The notes beneath the pieces were generated by a model that saw nothing but the letters and a program-made list of their open reading frames with translations, was not told where the DNA came from and did no database searches. Below are positions 1 to 9,460 of a stretch of DNA of 64,000 nt, one piece after another. Position numbers and translations under genes: made by a program. The first letter of the stretch is position 1, and each line of letters begins with the position of its first letter. Source of the stretch: Streptomyces sp. YS415 (lineage in GTDB: Bacteria; Actinomycetota; Actinomycetes; Streptomycetales; Streptomycetaceae); contig NZ_JAMJFL010000017.1 of assembly GCF_023544665.1 (NCBI RefSeq), positions 1 through 64,000 on the forward strand, written 5' to 3'.

Positions 1-890
1 GGGTCGGTCCTGACCGGGTGCCGGGGGGCGGGGCGCGGGGCGGCTCCCCGCGGATCGGCCGCTGCGGGGCGCGGAGCTGCCCCTCGCGGGTCGCTTCCCG
101 CCGGGTGCCGGGGGGCCGCCTCACGCGGGTCGGCCCCGGCCGGGGGGCGGGCTGTGCCACGCGGGTCGGTCCCCTCCGGCTGCCGCGCACCCGCACCGGT
201 CCCCTCCGGGCGCCGCGCCACCCCGTGGGGGTCCGTTCCCAGGGTGCGCTGTACGGGCGCCCCCTGCTCACCGGCCCCCTGCGGGCGCTGCTGCGATGCG
301 CCCCGCGCGTCGGTCCGAGCCCCTGCGCCCGGCGACGCACCGGCGCCCTGTGCAGCACCGGAGCCCGCCTGGGCACCGCCCTTCGACGGCGTACCGGAGC
401 CCGGCGCCGCGCCGCCCTCGGGCTGCGCACCGCCCCCCGGCTGCGCACCGGAGACCGGCGACGAACCGGAGACCAGCGCCGCGCCGGAGCCCGGCAGGGA
501 CCCCGGCCGGGCGGCCTCGGCCGTGCCGCCCGCCACGGTCTTGCCGGGCTCCTCGCCCTGGCCCCACCAGACGACGCCCGCCACCAGCGAGACGGCCACC
601 GCGACCGTTCTCGTCAGGCGGTAGGCGCGCGTCCGGAACCAGGGCCGGCGCCCGCGCCCGGGGGGACGCGGCGCGGCGGCCTGCGGCCCGGCGCCCGCGA
701 GGGGCGCGGGGCCGCGTCGGGGCGCCGCCTGGCGGTGGGGTGCGGCCGGCCGCGACGGCCTCGCCGCACCCGACCGCCCACGGGCCCCGGCACCCGACCG
801 CCCACCGGCCCCAGCTCCACCTCTCCCGGCACCAGCCCCGGCTCCCCCGGCCCCGGCCCCGCCTCTCCCAGCGGAGTGCTTACGCTCCAT
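1..890 (-). CDS. Partial membrane protein with repetitive Pro/Ala-rich linker, probably the N-terminal part of a sortase-like protein
   Basis: Incomplete: the start codon (ATG at 890) and about 296 codons are visible and the C-terminal part lies beyond position 1. The frame is open throughout. It reads a basic Ala/Gly/Arg-rich cytoplasmic stretch (~92 residues), one membrane segment at about 93-109 (TVAVAVSLVAGVVWWG), then a long extracytoplasmic linker with degenerate repeats of the type ADPRGAAPRPA and GSGAQPGGGAQ. The start overlaps the stop of the upstream surface-protein gene by 11 bases, so the two are co-translated. A membrane anchor plus linker next to a surface protein is the usual layout of Streptomyces class F sortases, but no sortase catalytic region is inside the window, so the function is inferred. 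Confidence 0.6.
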   Translation of the reverse strand, partial: MERKHSAGRGGAGAGGAGAGAGRGGAGAGGRSGAGARGRSGAARPSRPAAPHRQAAPRRGPAPLAGAGPQAAAPRPPGRGRRPWFRTRAYRLTRTVAVAVSLVAGVVWWGQGEEPGKTVAGGTAEAARPGSLPGSGAALVSGSSPVSGAQPGGGAQPEGGAAPGSGTPSKGGAQAGSGAAQGAGASPGAGARTDARGASQQRPQGAGEQGAPVQRTLGTDPHGVARRPEGTGAGARQPEGTDPRGTARPPAGADPREAAPRHPAGSDPRGAAPRPAAADPRGAAPRPAPRHPVRTD

Positions 891-1488
891 GCGGGCGGCG
901 ACGGAGTCGGAACCACACCACCCCGCTCACCGCGGCCAGGCCCACGGCGGCGGCGCCGGCGACCGGGGCGAAGGCGTCGTCGCGCGCCATGCCGCCGCCA
1001 CCGGCCGGCGGACCGCCGTTCGGCACGGGGGGCGCCGTGGGCTTGGACACCGGGCAGTTGACGTTGAACAGCTTCTGCTTGCCCACACCGTGACCGAGGT
1101 TGGTCTTCCAGGTGAGCTTGTACTGCCCGTTGGGCAGAGCGAGCGGGATGGTCTGCGCGCTGCGGGTCTGCCCGACGGTGACCGTGTTGTCGGGGTACGA
1201 CGCGTTGGGCAGCTGGCCGCCGCCCGTAATCGGAGGCTGGGTTTTGACGGTCCAGGTGACCACCTCGCTGGGGGCGAAGTTCAACGCGGCGAGGTAGAAG
1301 TCGCAGACCTGGGGCTCGTCGCGCTGGTCGTCGAGGGGGGTGCCCACCTTGTGGATCTTGATGTCCCCGGTGTCACCGGCCGGCTGGGCGAGGGCGGCGG
1401 GGGCTCCTACGGCCGTCCCGGCGAGGGTCAGGGCCGCGAGGGCGGCGGCGCGCGCTCCGGCGCGGCGTGGCAGAGACGTGGTGGGCAT
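880..1488 (-). CDS. Secreted, C-terminally membrane-anchored surface protein
   Basis: A 202-residue protein with a signal peptide at residues 1-35 (twin Arg, hydrophobic core, then APAALAQ), a beta-rich extracellular part of about 120 residues, a Pro/Gly linker and a C-terminal membrane helix (~residues 175-195) ending in RLRRRPHGA. The ATG at 1488 was chosen because GGAGGA lies just upstream and the signal peptide starts there; an in-frame start 60 bases earlier only adds charged residues. No clear LPXTG or LAXTG motif is visible before the helix. It is the first gene of a two-gene unit with the partial membrane protein that follows. The exact role is unknown. Confidence 0.7.
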   Translation of the reverse strand: MPTTSLPRRAGARAAALAALTLAGTAVGAPAALAQPAGDTGDIKIHKVGTPLDDQRDEPQVCDFYLAALNFAPSEVVTWTVKTQPPITGGGQLPNASYPDNTVTVGQTRSAQTIPLALPNGQYKLTWKTNLGHGVGKQKLFNVNCPVSKPTAPPVPNGGPPAGGGGMARDDAFAPVAGAAAVGLAAVSGVVWFRLRRRPHGA

Positions 1489-1588
1489 GCGAGTCCTCCG
1501 AGTCGGATGATTGTCGTACAAATCCTGCTTCATCTGACTCTTTGTCACATCTCGCCCGCCGAGGGACGAAGCCGCGCCCTACGACCCG

Positions 1589-2857
1589 TCAGTCATCCCT
1601 CTTACGGCTCACAGCCGCCCGGGACCGGCGAGCCCACGGCGGCCTCCCCGCGCGCGCTCCTCGCGGGCCCTGCGCGGGTCCCGGCGCCCGCACCGCGACG
1701 CCCGCCGACGCCAGCAGCAGCACGCCCAGCATCACGAACGGCGCCGCCACTCCGGCGACGCCCGCGACCAGGCCCGCCGTGGCGGGCGCGGCGACCTGGC
1801 CGAGGCGGTTGCCGGTCAGCCGCAGGGCGAGGGCGGTGGAACGGGCGCCGTCGGGGGCCGCCTGGACGACCGTCGTCATGGACAGCGGCTGGCCGACGCC
1901 GAGGCAGAACCCGAGCGCGGCGAGGATCAGGGCCAGCGCCCACACCGGCACCGGCAGCGCGACACCGGCGCACAGCACGGCCGCCAGCAGACAGGTGACC
2001 GTCAGCAGGGCGGCCCGGCCGAGCAGGCGGAGCAGCGGTGTCAGCACCAGTCGGCAGGCGATGGTGGCCGCGGCGCGCAGGCTCAGCAGCAGCCCGATCA
2101 CCGAGGGGGCGATGCCCCGGTGCTCGCCGACCACCGGGAGGTAGGCGGTGAGGACGTCGGTCGCGGACAGCACGGAGAGGCTGATCAGGATGCCCGCCGG
2201 CACGCCCCGGCTGCGCAGGATGCGGTGGACGGGGACCCGTTCGCCCTGCCGGGTACGGGAGTTGGGCGCCGTACGACGGTCCTCGATGCGCCACAGCGAG
2301 GTGAGCGCCACCGCTGCCCCCGCGCCCGCGACGAGCAGCGCCAGCGCACTGGTGCCCGCCATGTCCCGGCCGCCGATCAGCGCGCCCGCCGCGACCGGGC
2401 CGACGAGCTGGCCGAGGGAGGCGCCGATGGTGAAGTGGCCGAAGTTGCGGTCCTGTTCGTGCGGGGCGGACTGGCGGGCCACCAGGGACTGGGCGCCGAT
2501 CACGAAGGAGAGGTGACCGAGGCCCATCACCCCGCTCCACAGGGCCATGGTCCACAGCGAGTCGGCCAGACCGCTCAGCGCGCAGCCGCCCACTATCAGG
2601 ACCACACCGGCCGGCAGCAGGGGCGCGCAGCGGCCGTGGTCGGTACGGCGGCCGAGGGGGACGGCGGCGAACAGCGGGAGCAGCGCGTACACCCCGGCGA
2701 TGACGCCGACGGCCCGCTCGTCGGCGCCCAGCGCCAGGGCCCGGTAGGAGACGGCGGGCCGGGCCATCGACACCGCCCCCTGCGCGAAGCTGAAGGCGAT
2801 GACGAGGCGGAGCAGCCAGCCGCGGTTCCCACCGGGCCGCACGATGACGTCGTCCAT
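1589..2857 (-). CDS. Major facilitator superfamily transporter
   Basis: 422 residues with about 12 hydrophobic segments and the MFS cytoplasmic loop PLGRRTDHGR between helices 2 and 3, so a proton-coupled carrier of the drug/sugar-efflux type is likely. The substrate cannot be read from sequence. The start ATG at 2857 is 7 bases downstream of the stop of the citrate-transporter gene, so the two form one operon. Longer upstream readings of this frame run into the neighbour and are not real. The C-terminus is an Arg-rich tail of about 30 residues. Confidence 0.85.
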   Translation of the reverse strand: MDDVIVRPGGNRGWLLRLVIAFSFAQGAVSMARPAVSYRALALGADERAVGVIAGVYALLPLFAAVPLGRRTDHGRCAPLLPAGVVLIVGGCALSGLADSLWTMALWSGVMGLGHLSFVIGAQSLVARQSAPHEQDRNFGHFTIGASLGQLVGPVAAGALIGGRDMAGTSALALLVAGAGAAVALTSLWRIEDRRTAPNSRTRQGERVPVHRILRSRGVPAGILISLSVLSATDVLTAYLPVVGEHRGIAPSVIGLLLSLRAAATIACRLVLTPLLRLLGRAALLTVTCLLAAVLCAGVALPVPVWALALILAALGFCLGVGQPLSMTTVVQAAPDGARSTALALRLTGNRLGQVAAPATAGLVAGVAGVAAPFVMLGVLLLASAGVAVRAPGPAQGPRGARAGRPPWARRSRAAVSRKRDD

Positions 2858-2864
2858 GGAGCGG

Positions 2865-4259
2865 TCAGATGATGCCGAAGAGGATGCCCGCGCCGAGGAT
2901 GACGAGGCAGGTGGCCGCGGCCCACTTGACCACGAACCGCGTGTGGTCGCCGAAGTCGACCCGGGCCATGCCGACCAGGACGTACACGGCCGGGACGAGC
3001 GGGCTCGACATGTGCAGCGGCTGGCCGACCAGCGAGGCACGGGCCATCTCCAGCGGGGAGACCCCGTGCGCGGCGCCGGCCTCGGCGAGGACCGGCAGGA
3101 CGCCGAAGTAGAAGCCGTCGTTGGACATGAAGTAGGTCAGCGGAAGACTCAGCAGGCCGGTCACGAGCGCCATGTGCGGGCCCATGCCCTCGGGGATGAC
3201 GTCCACCATCCAGGTGGCCATGCTGTCGACCATGCCGGTGCCCTGGAGGACGCCGGTGAAGACGGCGGCGGCGAAGACCATGCCGGAGACGTTGAGGACG
3301 TTGTCGGCGTGGGCGGCGAGCCGGGCGCGCTGGTCGGGGATGCGGGGGAAGTTGACGGTGAGGGCCAGCGCGGCGCCGAGCAGGAACAGCACCGGGATGG
3401 GCAGCCACTCCAGGATCATGGCGGTCAGGAGCACGACCGTGAGCAGCGCGTTGAACCAGTAGAGCCGCGGGCGCAGGGTGGCCCGGTTCGGGTCGAGGCC
3501 CTGGAAGCCGTCGTCCTCGGCCTCCGCGCCGGTGCCGGAGCCGGCGGAACCGGCGGGCGGCGTGCCCTGGCCGGCGCCCGTGCCCACCAGCACGGTCTCG
3601 GTCTCCTTCTCCGTCTCCTCGACCAGCACCTCGTCCAGCGTGAGCACACCGAGCCGCTTGCGCTCGCGAAGACCGAGCACGTACGACAGCACGAACACGA
3701 AGAGCAGGCCGACCAGGAGCGCCGGGATCATCGGGACGAAGATGTCGCTGGCGTCCAGCTTCAGCGCGGTGGCGGCGCGGGCGGTGGGGCCGCCCCAGGG
3801 GAGGGTGTTCATCACGCCGTTGGCCATGGCGGCGACACCGGTCAGCACGACCAGGCTCATCTTCAGGCGCTTGTACAGCGGGTACATCGCCGAGACCGTG
3901 ATCATGAAGGTGGTCGAGCCGTCGCCGTCGAGGGAGACGATCGCCGCGAGGACGGCCGTGCCGACGACGATCCGCATCGGGTCGGCCTTCGCGAACTTCA
4001 GGATGCCGCGCACGATCGGGTCGAAGAGGCCGACGTCGATCATCACGCCGAAGTAGACGATCGCGAACATGAGCATCGCCGCGGTGGGGGCGAGGCTGGT
4101 GACGCCGTCGATGACGTAGTCACCGAGGTGGGCGCCCTTCCCGACGAAGACGCAGAACAGTGCCGGGATCAGCACGAGCGCCGCGATCGGCGACATCTTC
4201 TTCATCATGATCAGGACCAGGAAGGTCGCGATCATGGCGAAGCCGAGGATGGTCAGCAT
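2865..4259 (-). CDS. CitMHS-family metal-citrate:H+ symporter
   Basis: 464 residues, all membrane segments apart from a hydrophilic loop near residues 205-260 rich in Glu/Gly (DEVLVEETEKETETV). The sequence is typical of the CitMHS family (TCDB 2.A.11): an N-terminal MLTILGFAMIATFLVLIMMKK, the region VSLDGDGSTTFMITV and the C-terminal motif YFMSNDGFYFGVLP. Characterised relatives import citrate complexed with divalent metals or iron; the S. coelicolor homologue (SCO1710, from memory) takes up metal-citrate complexes. The MFS gene follows after 7 bases. A 9-bp inverted repeat sits directly upstream and may be its control site. Confidence 0.92.
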   Translation of the reverse strand: MLTILGFAMIATFLVLIMMKKMSPIAALVLIPALFCVFVGKGAHLGDYVIDGVTSLAPTAAMLMFAIVYFGVMIDVGLFDPIVRGILKFAKADPMRIVVGTAVLAAIVSLDGDGSTTFMITVSAMYPLYKRLKMSLVVLTGVAAMANGVMNTLPWGGPTARAATALKLDASDIFVPMIPALLVGLLFVFVLSYVLGLRERKRLGVLTLDEVLVEETEKETETVLVGTGAGQGTPPAGSAGSGTGAEAEDDGFQGLDPNRATLRPRLYWFNALLTVVLLTAMILEWLPIPVLFLLGAALALTVNFPRIPDQRARLAAHADNVLNVSGMVFAAAVFTGVLQGTGMVDSMATWMVDVIPEGMGPHMALVTGLLSLPLTYFMSNDGFYFGVLPVLAEAGAAHGVSPLEMARASLVGQPLHMSSPLVPAVYVLVGMARVDFGDHTRFVVKWAAATCLVILGAGILFGII

Positions 4260-4268
4260 GAAATGGAT

Positions 4269-4324
4269 ACCTAACGTTCGCCCTTGAACATCCCACCAGG
4301 GCCGGCGGTGCGACGACGTTAGGT
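4269..4324. promoter_or_regulatory. 9-bp inverted repeat upstream of the citrate transporter
   Basis: ACCTAACGT at 4269-4277 is mirrored exactly by ACGTTAGGT at 4316-4324, 38 bases apart and starting 10 bases upstream of the transporter ATG. It may be an operator pair or the stem of a leader hairpin. No regulator gene is adjacent, so the binding factor is unknown. Confidence 0.35.
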
Positions 4325-4394
4325 CTCTTCAAACCGCGTTAACAAGACGTTGACGTGCGAGCAATAAGCGCAAAACTCCAGGTCAGGGCTTTGC

Positions 4395-6626
4395 TCAGGT
4401 CACCGGGGTGAGCTGGACGGGGAATCCGTTGAGGACGGCGTTGCCCGACAGCGGGTCGAGCAGACTGCCGTCGAGGAGCTGGTTGACGTTGGCGCCGGGC
4501 TCCTTGCGGGCATGGCTCAGCCGGGTCCCGGGCCGGTCGTGCCCCCAGCCGTGCGGCAGGCTGACCACGCCGGGACGCACGGCCTCGGTGACCTCCGCGG
4601 GCGCGGTGACCTCTCCCCCGGCCCCCTTCAGCCGTACGGCGGCCCCGTCCCGCACGCCGAGCCGTTCGGCGTCGTCGGGGTGGATGTGCAGGGTGCAGCG
4701 GTTGCTGCCGCCGGTGAGGGCGGGCACGTTGTGCATCCAGCTGTTGTTGGACCGCAGATGGCGGCGGCCGACGAGGACGAGCCCGTCGGGGCGGCGCTTG
4801 AGGGCTTCCCTGAGCCGGGGCAGGTCGTCGGCGATCGGCTCGGGCAGCAGCTCGACCTTTCCGCTCCTGGTCTTCAGCGGCTGCGGCAGCCGGGGCCGCA
4901 GCGGGCCGAGGTCGATGCCGTGCGGATGCGCCAGCAGCTGGTCGAGGCTCAGCCCGTCGGGCCGGGCGCCGAAGCCGTCGCCGTAGGGGCCGAGGCGGAG
5001 CATCATGTCGAGCCGCCGCTCCGGTCCCGTGTCGCCGCTGAGCCGGTCCTGCAGCTCGCGCGGGTCGCGGCCGTGGACCGGGGAGTGCGGCTCCTTGACC
5101 GCCTTGCCCAGGGTCTGGTCGATGACGAGCTGGTCGACGGCGGCCGGATCGGCGCCGTGCATCCCGCTCGCGGCGAGGACCAGCCGGGCCAGGATCTCCG
5201 TCTCGGCCATGCGGCCGGGCTCCAGCGGGACGGCGGCGCGGGTGTAGCGGACCTGGTTGCGCACGGCGAGGGTGTTGAAGGCGAAGTCGTGGTGCGGGCT
5301 CTGGGAGGGCGGGGGCGGCGGGAGCACGACCGTGGCGTGGCGCGAGGTCTCGTTGAGGTAGGGGTCGACGCTGACCATGAAGTCCAGGGCGTCCAGCGCC
5401 TTGTCGAGCCGGTCGCCGTCGGGGGTGGAGAGCACCGGGTTGGCGGCGATGGCGATGAGCGCCCGGACGGGCTCGCCCCGCTCGGTCGGGGTGTCGATCT
5501 CCTCGGCGAGGGCGGAGATCGGCAACTCCCCCTTCGCTTCCGGGTACTGGCTCACCCGGGAGTGCCAGCGGGCGAGCCGGAAGCCGTGGCCGGGGCCGGC
5601 GGGCCGGGGGGTCCGGTCGGTGGCCGCCTGCGGGAAGAGGGCGCCGCCGGGGCGGTCGAGGTTGCCGGTGAGGATGTTGAGGACGTCCACGAGCCAGCTC
5701 GCCAGGGTGCCGTGGGCGACGGTGCAGCTGCCGATGCGGCCGTAGACGGCGGCGGTGGGCGCGGCGGCGAGTTCGCGGGCGAGCGTGCGGATCGTGTCCG
5801 CGTCGACGTCACAGGCGTCCGCGACGGCCTCGGGGGTGAAGTCGCCGATGGCGGTGCGGAGTTCGGCGAGCCCTTCCAGATGAGGGGTCAGCTCCCCCGT
5901 ACCGACCAGGTCCTCCTCGAACAGCACGGCCGCCATGGCGGCGAGGAGCAGCGCGTCGGTGCCGGGGCGGACGGCGATGTGCCGGTCGGCGAGCTTGGCG
6001 GTCCGGGTGCGGCGCGGGTCGATGACGGTGAGGGTGCCGCCGCGGGCCTTGAGGGCCTTGAGCCGGCCGGGGAAGTCGGGGGCGGTGCACAGACTCCCGT
6101 TGGACTCCAGGGGGTTGGCGCCGATCAGGAGCAGGTGGTCGGTGCGGTCGAGGTCGGGCACCGGGATGGCGTTGGCGTCGCCGAACAGCAGGCCGCTCGA
6201 CACATGCTTGGGCATCTGGTCGACGGTGGACGCGGTGAACAGGCTGTGGGTGCCGAGGGCGCCGATCAGGACGGGCGGGTAGAGGGCGCCGGCCATGGTG
6301 TGGACGTTGGGGTTGCCGAGGACGATCCCGACGGAGTGCGGCCCGTACCGCTCGACGACGGACCGGATCCCCGCGGCGACGGCGTCGAAGGCCTCCTCCC
6401 AGGTGGCCTCGCGCAGCACGCCGTCCTTGCGCACGAGGGGCCCGGTGAGGCGGTCCGGATCACCGTCGACGGCCCCGAAGGAGGCCCCCTTGGGGCAGAT
6501 GAACCCCTTGCTGAACACGTCGTCCCGGTCCCCCCGGGCCGCGGTGATCCGGCTTCCCTCGACGGTGAGCGTCAGGCCACAGGTGGCCTCGCACAGGGGA
6601 CAGATGCGCAGAGCGGTGCGGGACAC
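4395..6626 (-). CDS. Molybdopterin oxidoreductase (formate dehydrogenase/DMSO reductase superfamily)
   Basis: 743 residues. The N-terminus carries an Fe-S motif C9-x2-C12-x3-C16-x27-C44 followed by PKG, then molybdopterin-binding stretches (LLLIGANPLESNG, VIDPRRTRTAKLADRH) and a C-terminal molydop-binding domain (HNVPALTGGSNRC, GVVSLPHGWGHD). This is the layout of cytoplasmic bis-MGD enzymes acting on small substrates. GTG at 6626 with AGGAGGA upstream is the start; the frame stays open further upstream but only overlaps other genes. In the region where family members place the Mo ligand I read ASTVDQMPKH, with no Cys or selenocysteine. No electron-transfer subunit gene is adjacent. A palindrome 45 bases upstream and a TetR gene suggest repressor control. 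Confidence 0.88.
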   Translation of the reverse strand: MSRTALRICPLCEATCGLTLTVEGSRITAARGDRDDVFSKGFICPKGASFGAVDGDPDRLTGPLVRKDGVLREATWEEAFDAVAAGIRSVVERYGPHSVGIVLGNPNVHTMAGALYPPVLIGALGTHSLFTASTVDQMPKHVSSGLLFGDANAIPVPDLDRTDHLLLIGANPLESNGSLCTAPDFPGRLKALKARGGTLTVIDPRRTRTAKLADRHIAVRPGTDALLLAAMAAVLFEEDLVGTGELTPHLEGLAELRTAIGDFTPEAVADACDVDADTIRTLARELAAAPTAAVYGRIGSCTVAHGTLASWLVDVLNILTGNLDRPGGALFPQAATDRTPRPAGPGHGFRLARWHSRVSQYPEAKGELPISALAEEIDTPTERGEPVRALIAIAANPVLSTPDGDRLDKALDALDFMVSVDPYLNETSRHATVVLPPPPPSQSPHHDFAFNTLAVRNQVRYTRAAVPLEPGRMAETEILARLVLAASGMHGADPAAVDQLVIDQTLGKAVKEPHSPVHGRDPRELQDRLSGDTGPERRLDMMLRLGPYGDGFGARPDGLSLDQLLAHPHGIDLGPLRPRLPQPLKTRSGKVELLPEPIADDLPRLREALKRRPDGLVLVGRRHLRSNNSWMHNVPALTGGSNRCTLHIHPDDAERLGVRDGAAVRLKGAGGEVTAPAEVTEAVRPGVVSLPHGWGHDRPGTRLSHARKEPGANVNQLLDGSLLDPLSGNAVLNGFPVQLTPVT

Positions 6627-6670
6627 GGGTCCTCCTGGGGCGGCGGCAGCGGCGCGCGGACGTGACTGCG

Positions 6671-6694
6671 AGCATACCGACCGGTAGGGATGCT
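6671..6694. promoter_or_regulatory. Candidate TetR operator palindrome
   Basis: AGCATACCGACC is followed directly by GGTAGGGATGCT: two 12-base half sites matching at 10 of 12 positions. It lies between the TetR gene (stop at 6761) and the molybdopterin oxidoreductase start (6626), where a repressor of the oxidoreductase would bind. Size and spacing fit TetR-family operators. Binding is inferred. Confidence 0.5.
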
Positions 6695-6760
6695 GGGGAG
6701 GGGGTGCGGGAGACAGGTCGCGAAGACGCTGCTCCGGGCGGCCCCGACCTGGGCTCCCGT

Positions 6761-7378
6761 TCAGCCCAGAACCCTCGCCAGATACGCCCGCAGCAGCTCC
6801 CGCGCCTCGCCGATGATCCCCTCGTCCCCTTCCGGGGCGACCCGGAAGGCGAGGTGGACCAAGGTGTCGGCCGTCTCCACGGCGACCAGGAAGACGCGGC
6901 GCAGCTCCTCGTCGGGGGTGCGGCCGAGGTAGTCGGAGAGGAGTTCGGTGAGGCGGTCGGCGACCCGGTGGTTGGGTTGCGCGGCGCGGGTGCCCACCGG
7001 TATCTGGTTGCCGAAGTCGACCAGGGCGAAGCCGGGGGCGGTGCGTTTCATCAGCAGGTACTCGTCGAGTACGGCGTCCATGGCCGTCCGCCAGTCGCGG
7101 ACGGCGCCGGCCGCCAGGCGCTCGGTGACGCGGTCGGCGTAGCGGTCGAGGTTGCGCTGGGCGAGGGCGTCGGCCATCTGGCGCTTGTTGCCGAAGAAGC
7201 GGTAGACGGAGCCGATGGGGACGCCGGCGCGCTGGGCGACCGCGCGGGTGCTCAGGCCGTCGTAGCCGACCTCGTCGAGGAGGCCGGCGCAGGCGTCGAG
7301 GATCCTGGTGAGCCGTTCGGCACTGCGTCGCTGGACGGGCGCGCGGCGGAGCGAGGTCGCGTGGGGCACGGGCTTCAT
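6761..7378 (-). CDS. TetR-family transcriptional regulator
   Basis: 205 residues. The N-terminal helix-turn-helix is clear: RILDACAGLLDEVGYDGLSTRAVAQRAGVPIGS followed by VYRFFGNKRQMADALAQR, at about residues 23-75. The C-terminal ligand/dimer domain is helical and unspecific. The ATG (7376-7378) overlaps the TGA of the upstream lipoprotein gene (ATGA), so it is co-translated with it. The downstream gene is the molybdopterin oxidoreductase, with a palindrome in between. It probably represses that gene, its own operon, or both; the inducer is unknown. Confidence 0.9.
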   Translation of the reverse strand: MKPVPHATSLRRAPVQRRSAERLTRILDACAGLLDEVGYDGLSTRAVAQRAGVPIGSVYRFFGNKRQMADALAQRNLDRYADRVTERLAAGAVRDWRTAMDAVLDEYLLMKRTAPGFALVDFGNQIPVGTRAAQPNHRVADRLTELLSDYLGRTPDEELRRVFLVAVETADTLVHLAFRVAPEGDEGIIGEARELLRAYLARVLG

Positions 7379-7983
7379 GATGCCTTTCCGGCTCGGTCCG
7401 GTGAACCTTGCCCTCCTGTACGGACGCCGCTGTCCCCTGCACTCAAGTACGGCTCCGCCCCGGAAGCCGTGATGTCGGCCGTGCTCTCGACCGGCTCCCC
7501 GTCCACCGCCCACACCGTGCCGTCGTCGGCGTAGAGCCGGGCGGTGACGTGGTGCGTGCCGCGCGGGACGAGTTCGGCCGGGAGGCGGTACTCGGGGGTG
7601 CGCAGCTCGGCGATCGGCCGGCCGTCGAGATAGAGGTGCGCCACACCCCGGCCGGCCACCGGGACCTCCTTCGTGCCGGCGGGCGAGAAGCGGAAGCCGC
7701 GGACGGTCAGCCGCACGTCCCAGCTCTCGTCGGCGTTGGGCTGCACCTCGATCCGGACCTCGGGCGCCTGGTCCTCGTCCACCTCGCGGTAGAGCCGGCC
7801 CTCCTCGTCGGCGTCGTCGAGCAGCTCGCCGACCGGCGAGGCCGACTCGCCGTTCCCCTGTTCCTGTGTGCCACTGGAGCCGCAGCCCACGGATCCGGTC
7901 AGCAGCAGGACACAGACCGCGAGCGCGGCGAGCAGCGCCCGCGTCCACGACATGCCCGGGAGCGTAGAACACCGGTCCGACAC
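7375..7983 (-). CDS. Putative lipoprotein
   Basis: 202 residues from a GTG at 7983 (GGGGGAT upstream); an internal ATG at 7953 is an alternative start without a clear ribosome-binding site. Either start gives a lipoprotein signal with lipobox LLTGSVGC, the Cys being near residue 34. After an acidic, Gln/Ser-rich spacer the mature part is beta-rich, with motifs such as HLYLDGRPIAELRTPEYRLP and HHVTARLYADDGTVW that resemble small extracytoplasmic domains. No enzyme motif is seen. It overlaps the TetR start by four bases, which suggests the regulator reports on the same function. Confidence 0.75.
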   Translation of the reverse strand: MSDRCSTLPGMSWTRALLAALAVCVLLLTGSVGCGSSGTQEQGNGESASPVGELLDDADEEGRLYREVDEDQAPEVRIEVQPNADESWDVRLTVRGFRFSPAGTKEVPVAGRGVAHLYLDGRPIAELRTPEYRLPAELVPRGTHHVTARLYADDGTVWAVDGEPVESTADITASGAEPYLSAGDSGVRTGGQGSPDRAGKAS

Positions 7984-8070
7984 GGCGGATCCCCCTGAGG
8001 TCTGGTTCGGGTCGTCCCTAGTGAGGAGAACCCGAGTACCACCCCTGCACCTCTTGCGCCCGCCGAGTCA

Positions 8071-8096
8071 CAATCCTACGGTGATGCATAGGATTG
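8071..8096. promoter_or_regulatory. Inverted repeat in front of hmgA
   Basis: CAATCCTA (8071-8078) and TAGGATTG (8089-8096) form a perfect 8-bp inverted repeat with a 10-base spacer, ending 20 bases before the hmgA start. The 18-base centre-to-centre spacing is right for a dimeric repressor. The GntR/UTRA protein encoded just downstream of hmgA is the natural candidate. No other equally strong repeat is seen in the 133-base gap. Confidence 0.5.
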
Positions 8097-8116
8097 ATGA
8101 GGGCGAGGGAGCGATC

Positions 8117-9433
<1,317 letters not shown>

Positions 9434-9460
9434 TCAATTCCTGCCGGTACGGATGACCCC

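Noticed and set aside
2799..4274. A 491-codon plus-strand frame opposite the citrate transporter
   Set aside because: It is rich in Glu, Asp, His and Gln, the mirror of a membrane protein gene, with no ribosome-binding site or known domain.
6627..7442. N-terminal extension of the molybdopterin oxidoreductase to 1015 residues
   Set aside because: The extension is Arg/Pro-rich, overlaps the TetR gene and precedes a GTG with an ideal ribosome-binding site and the conserved Cys motif.
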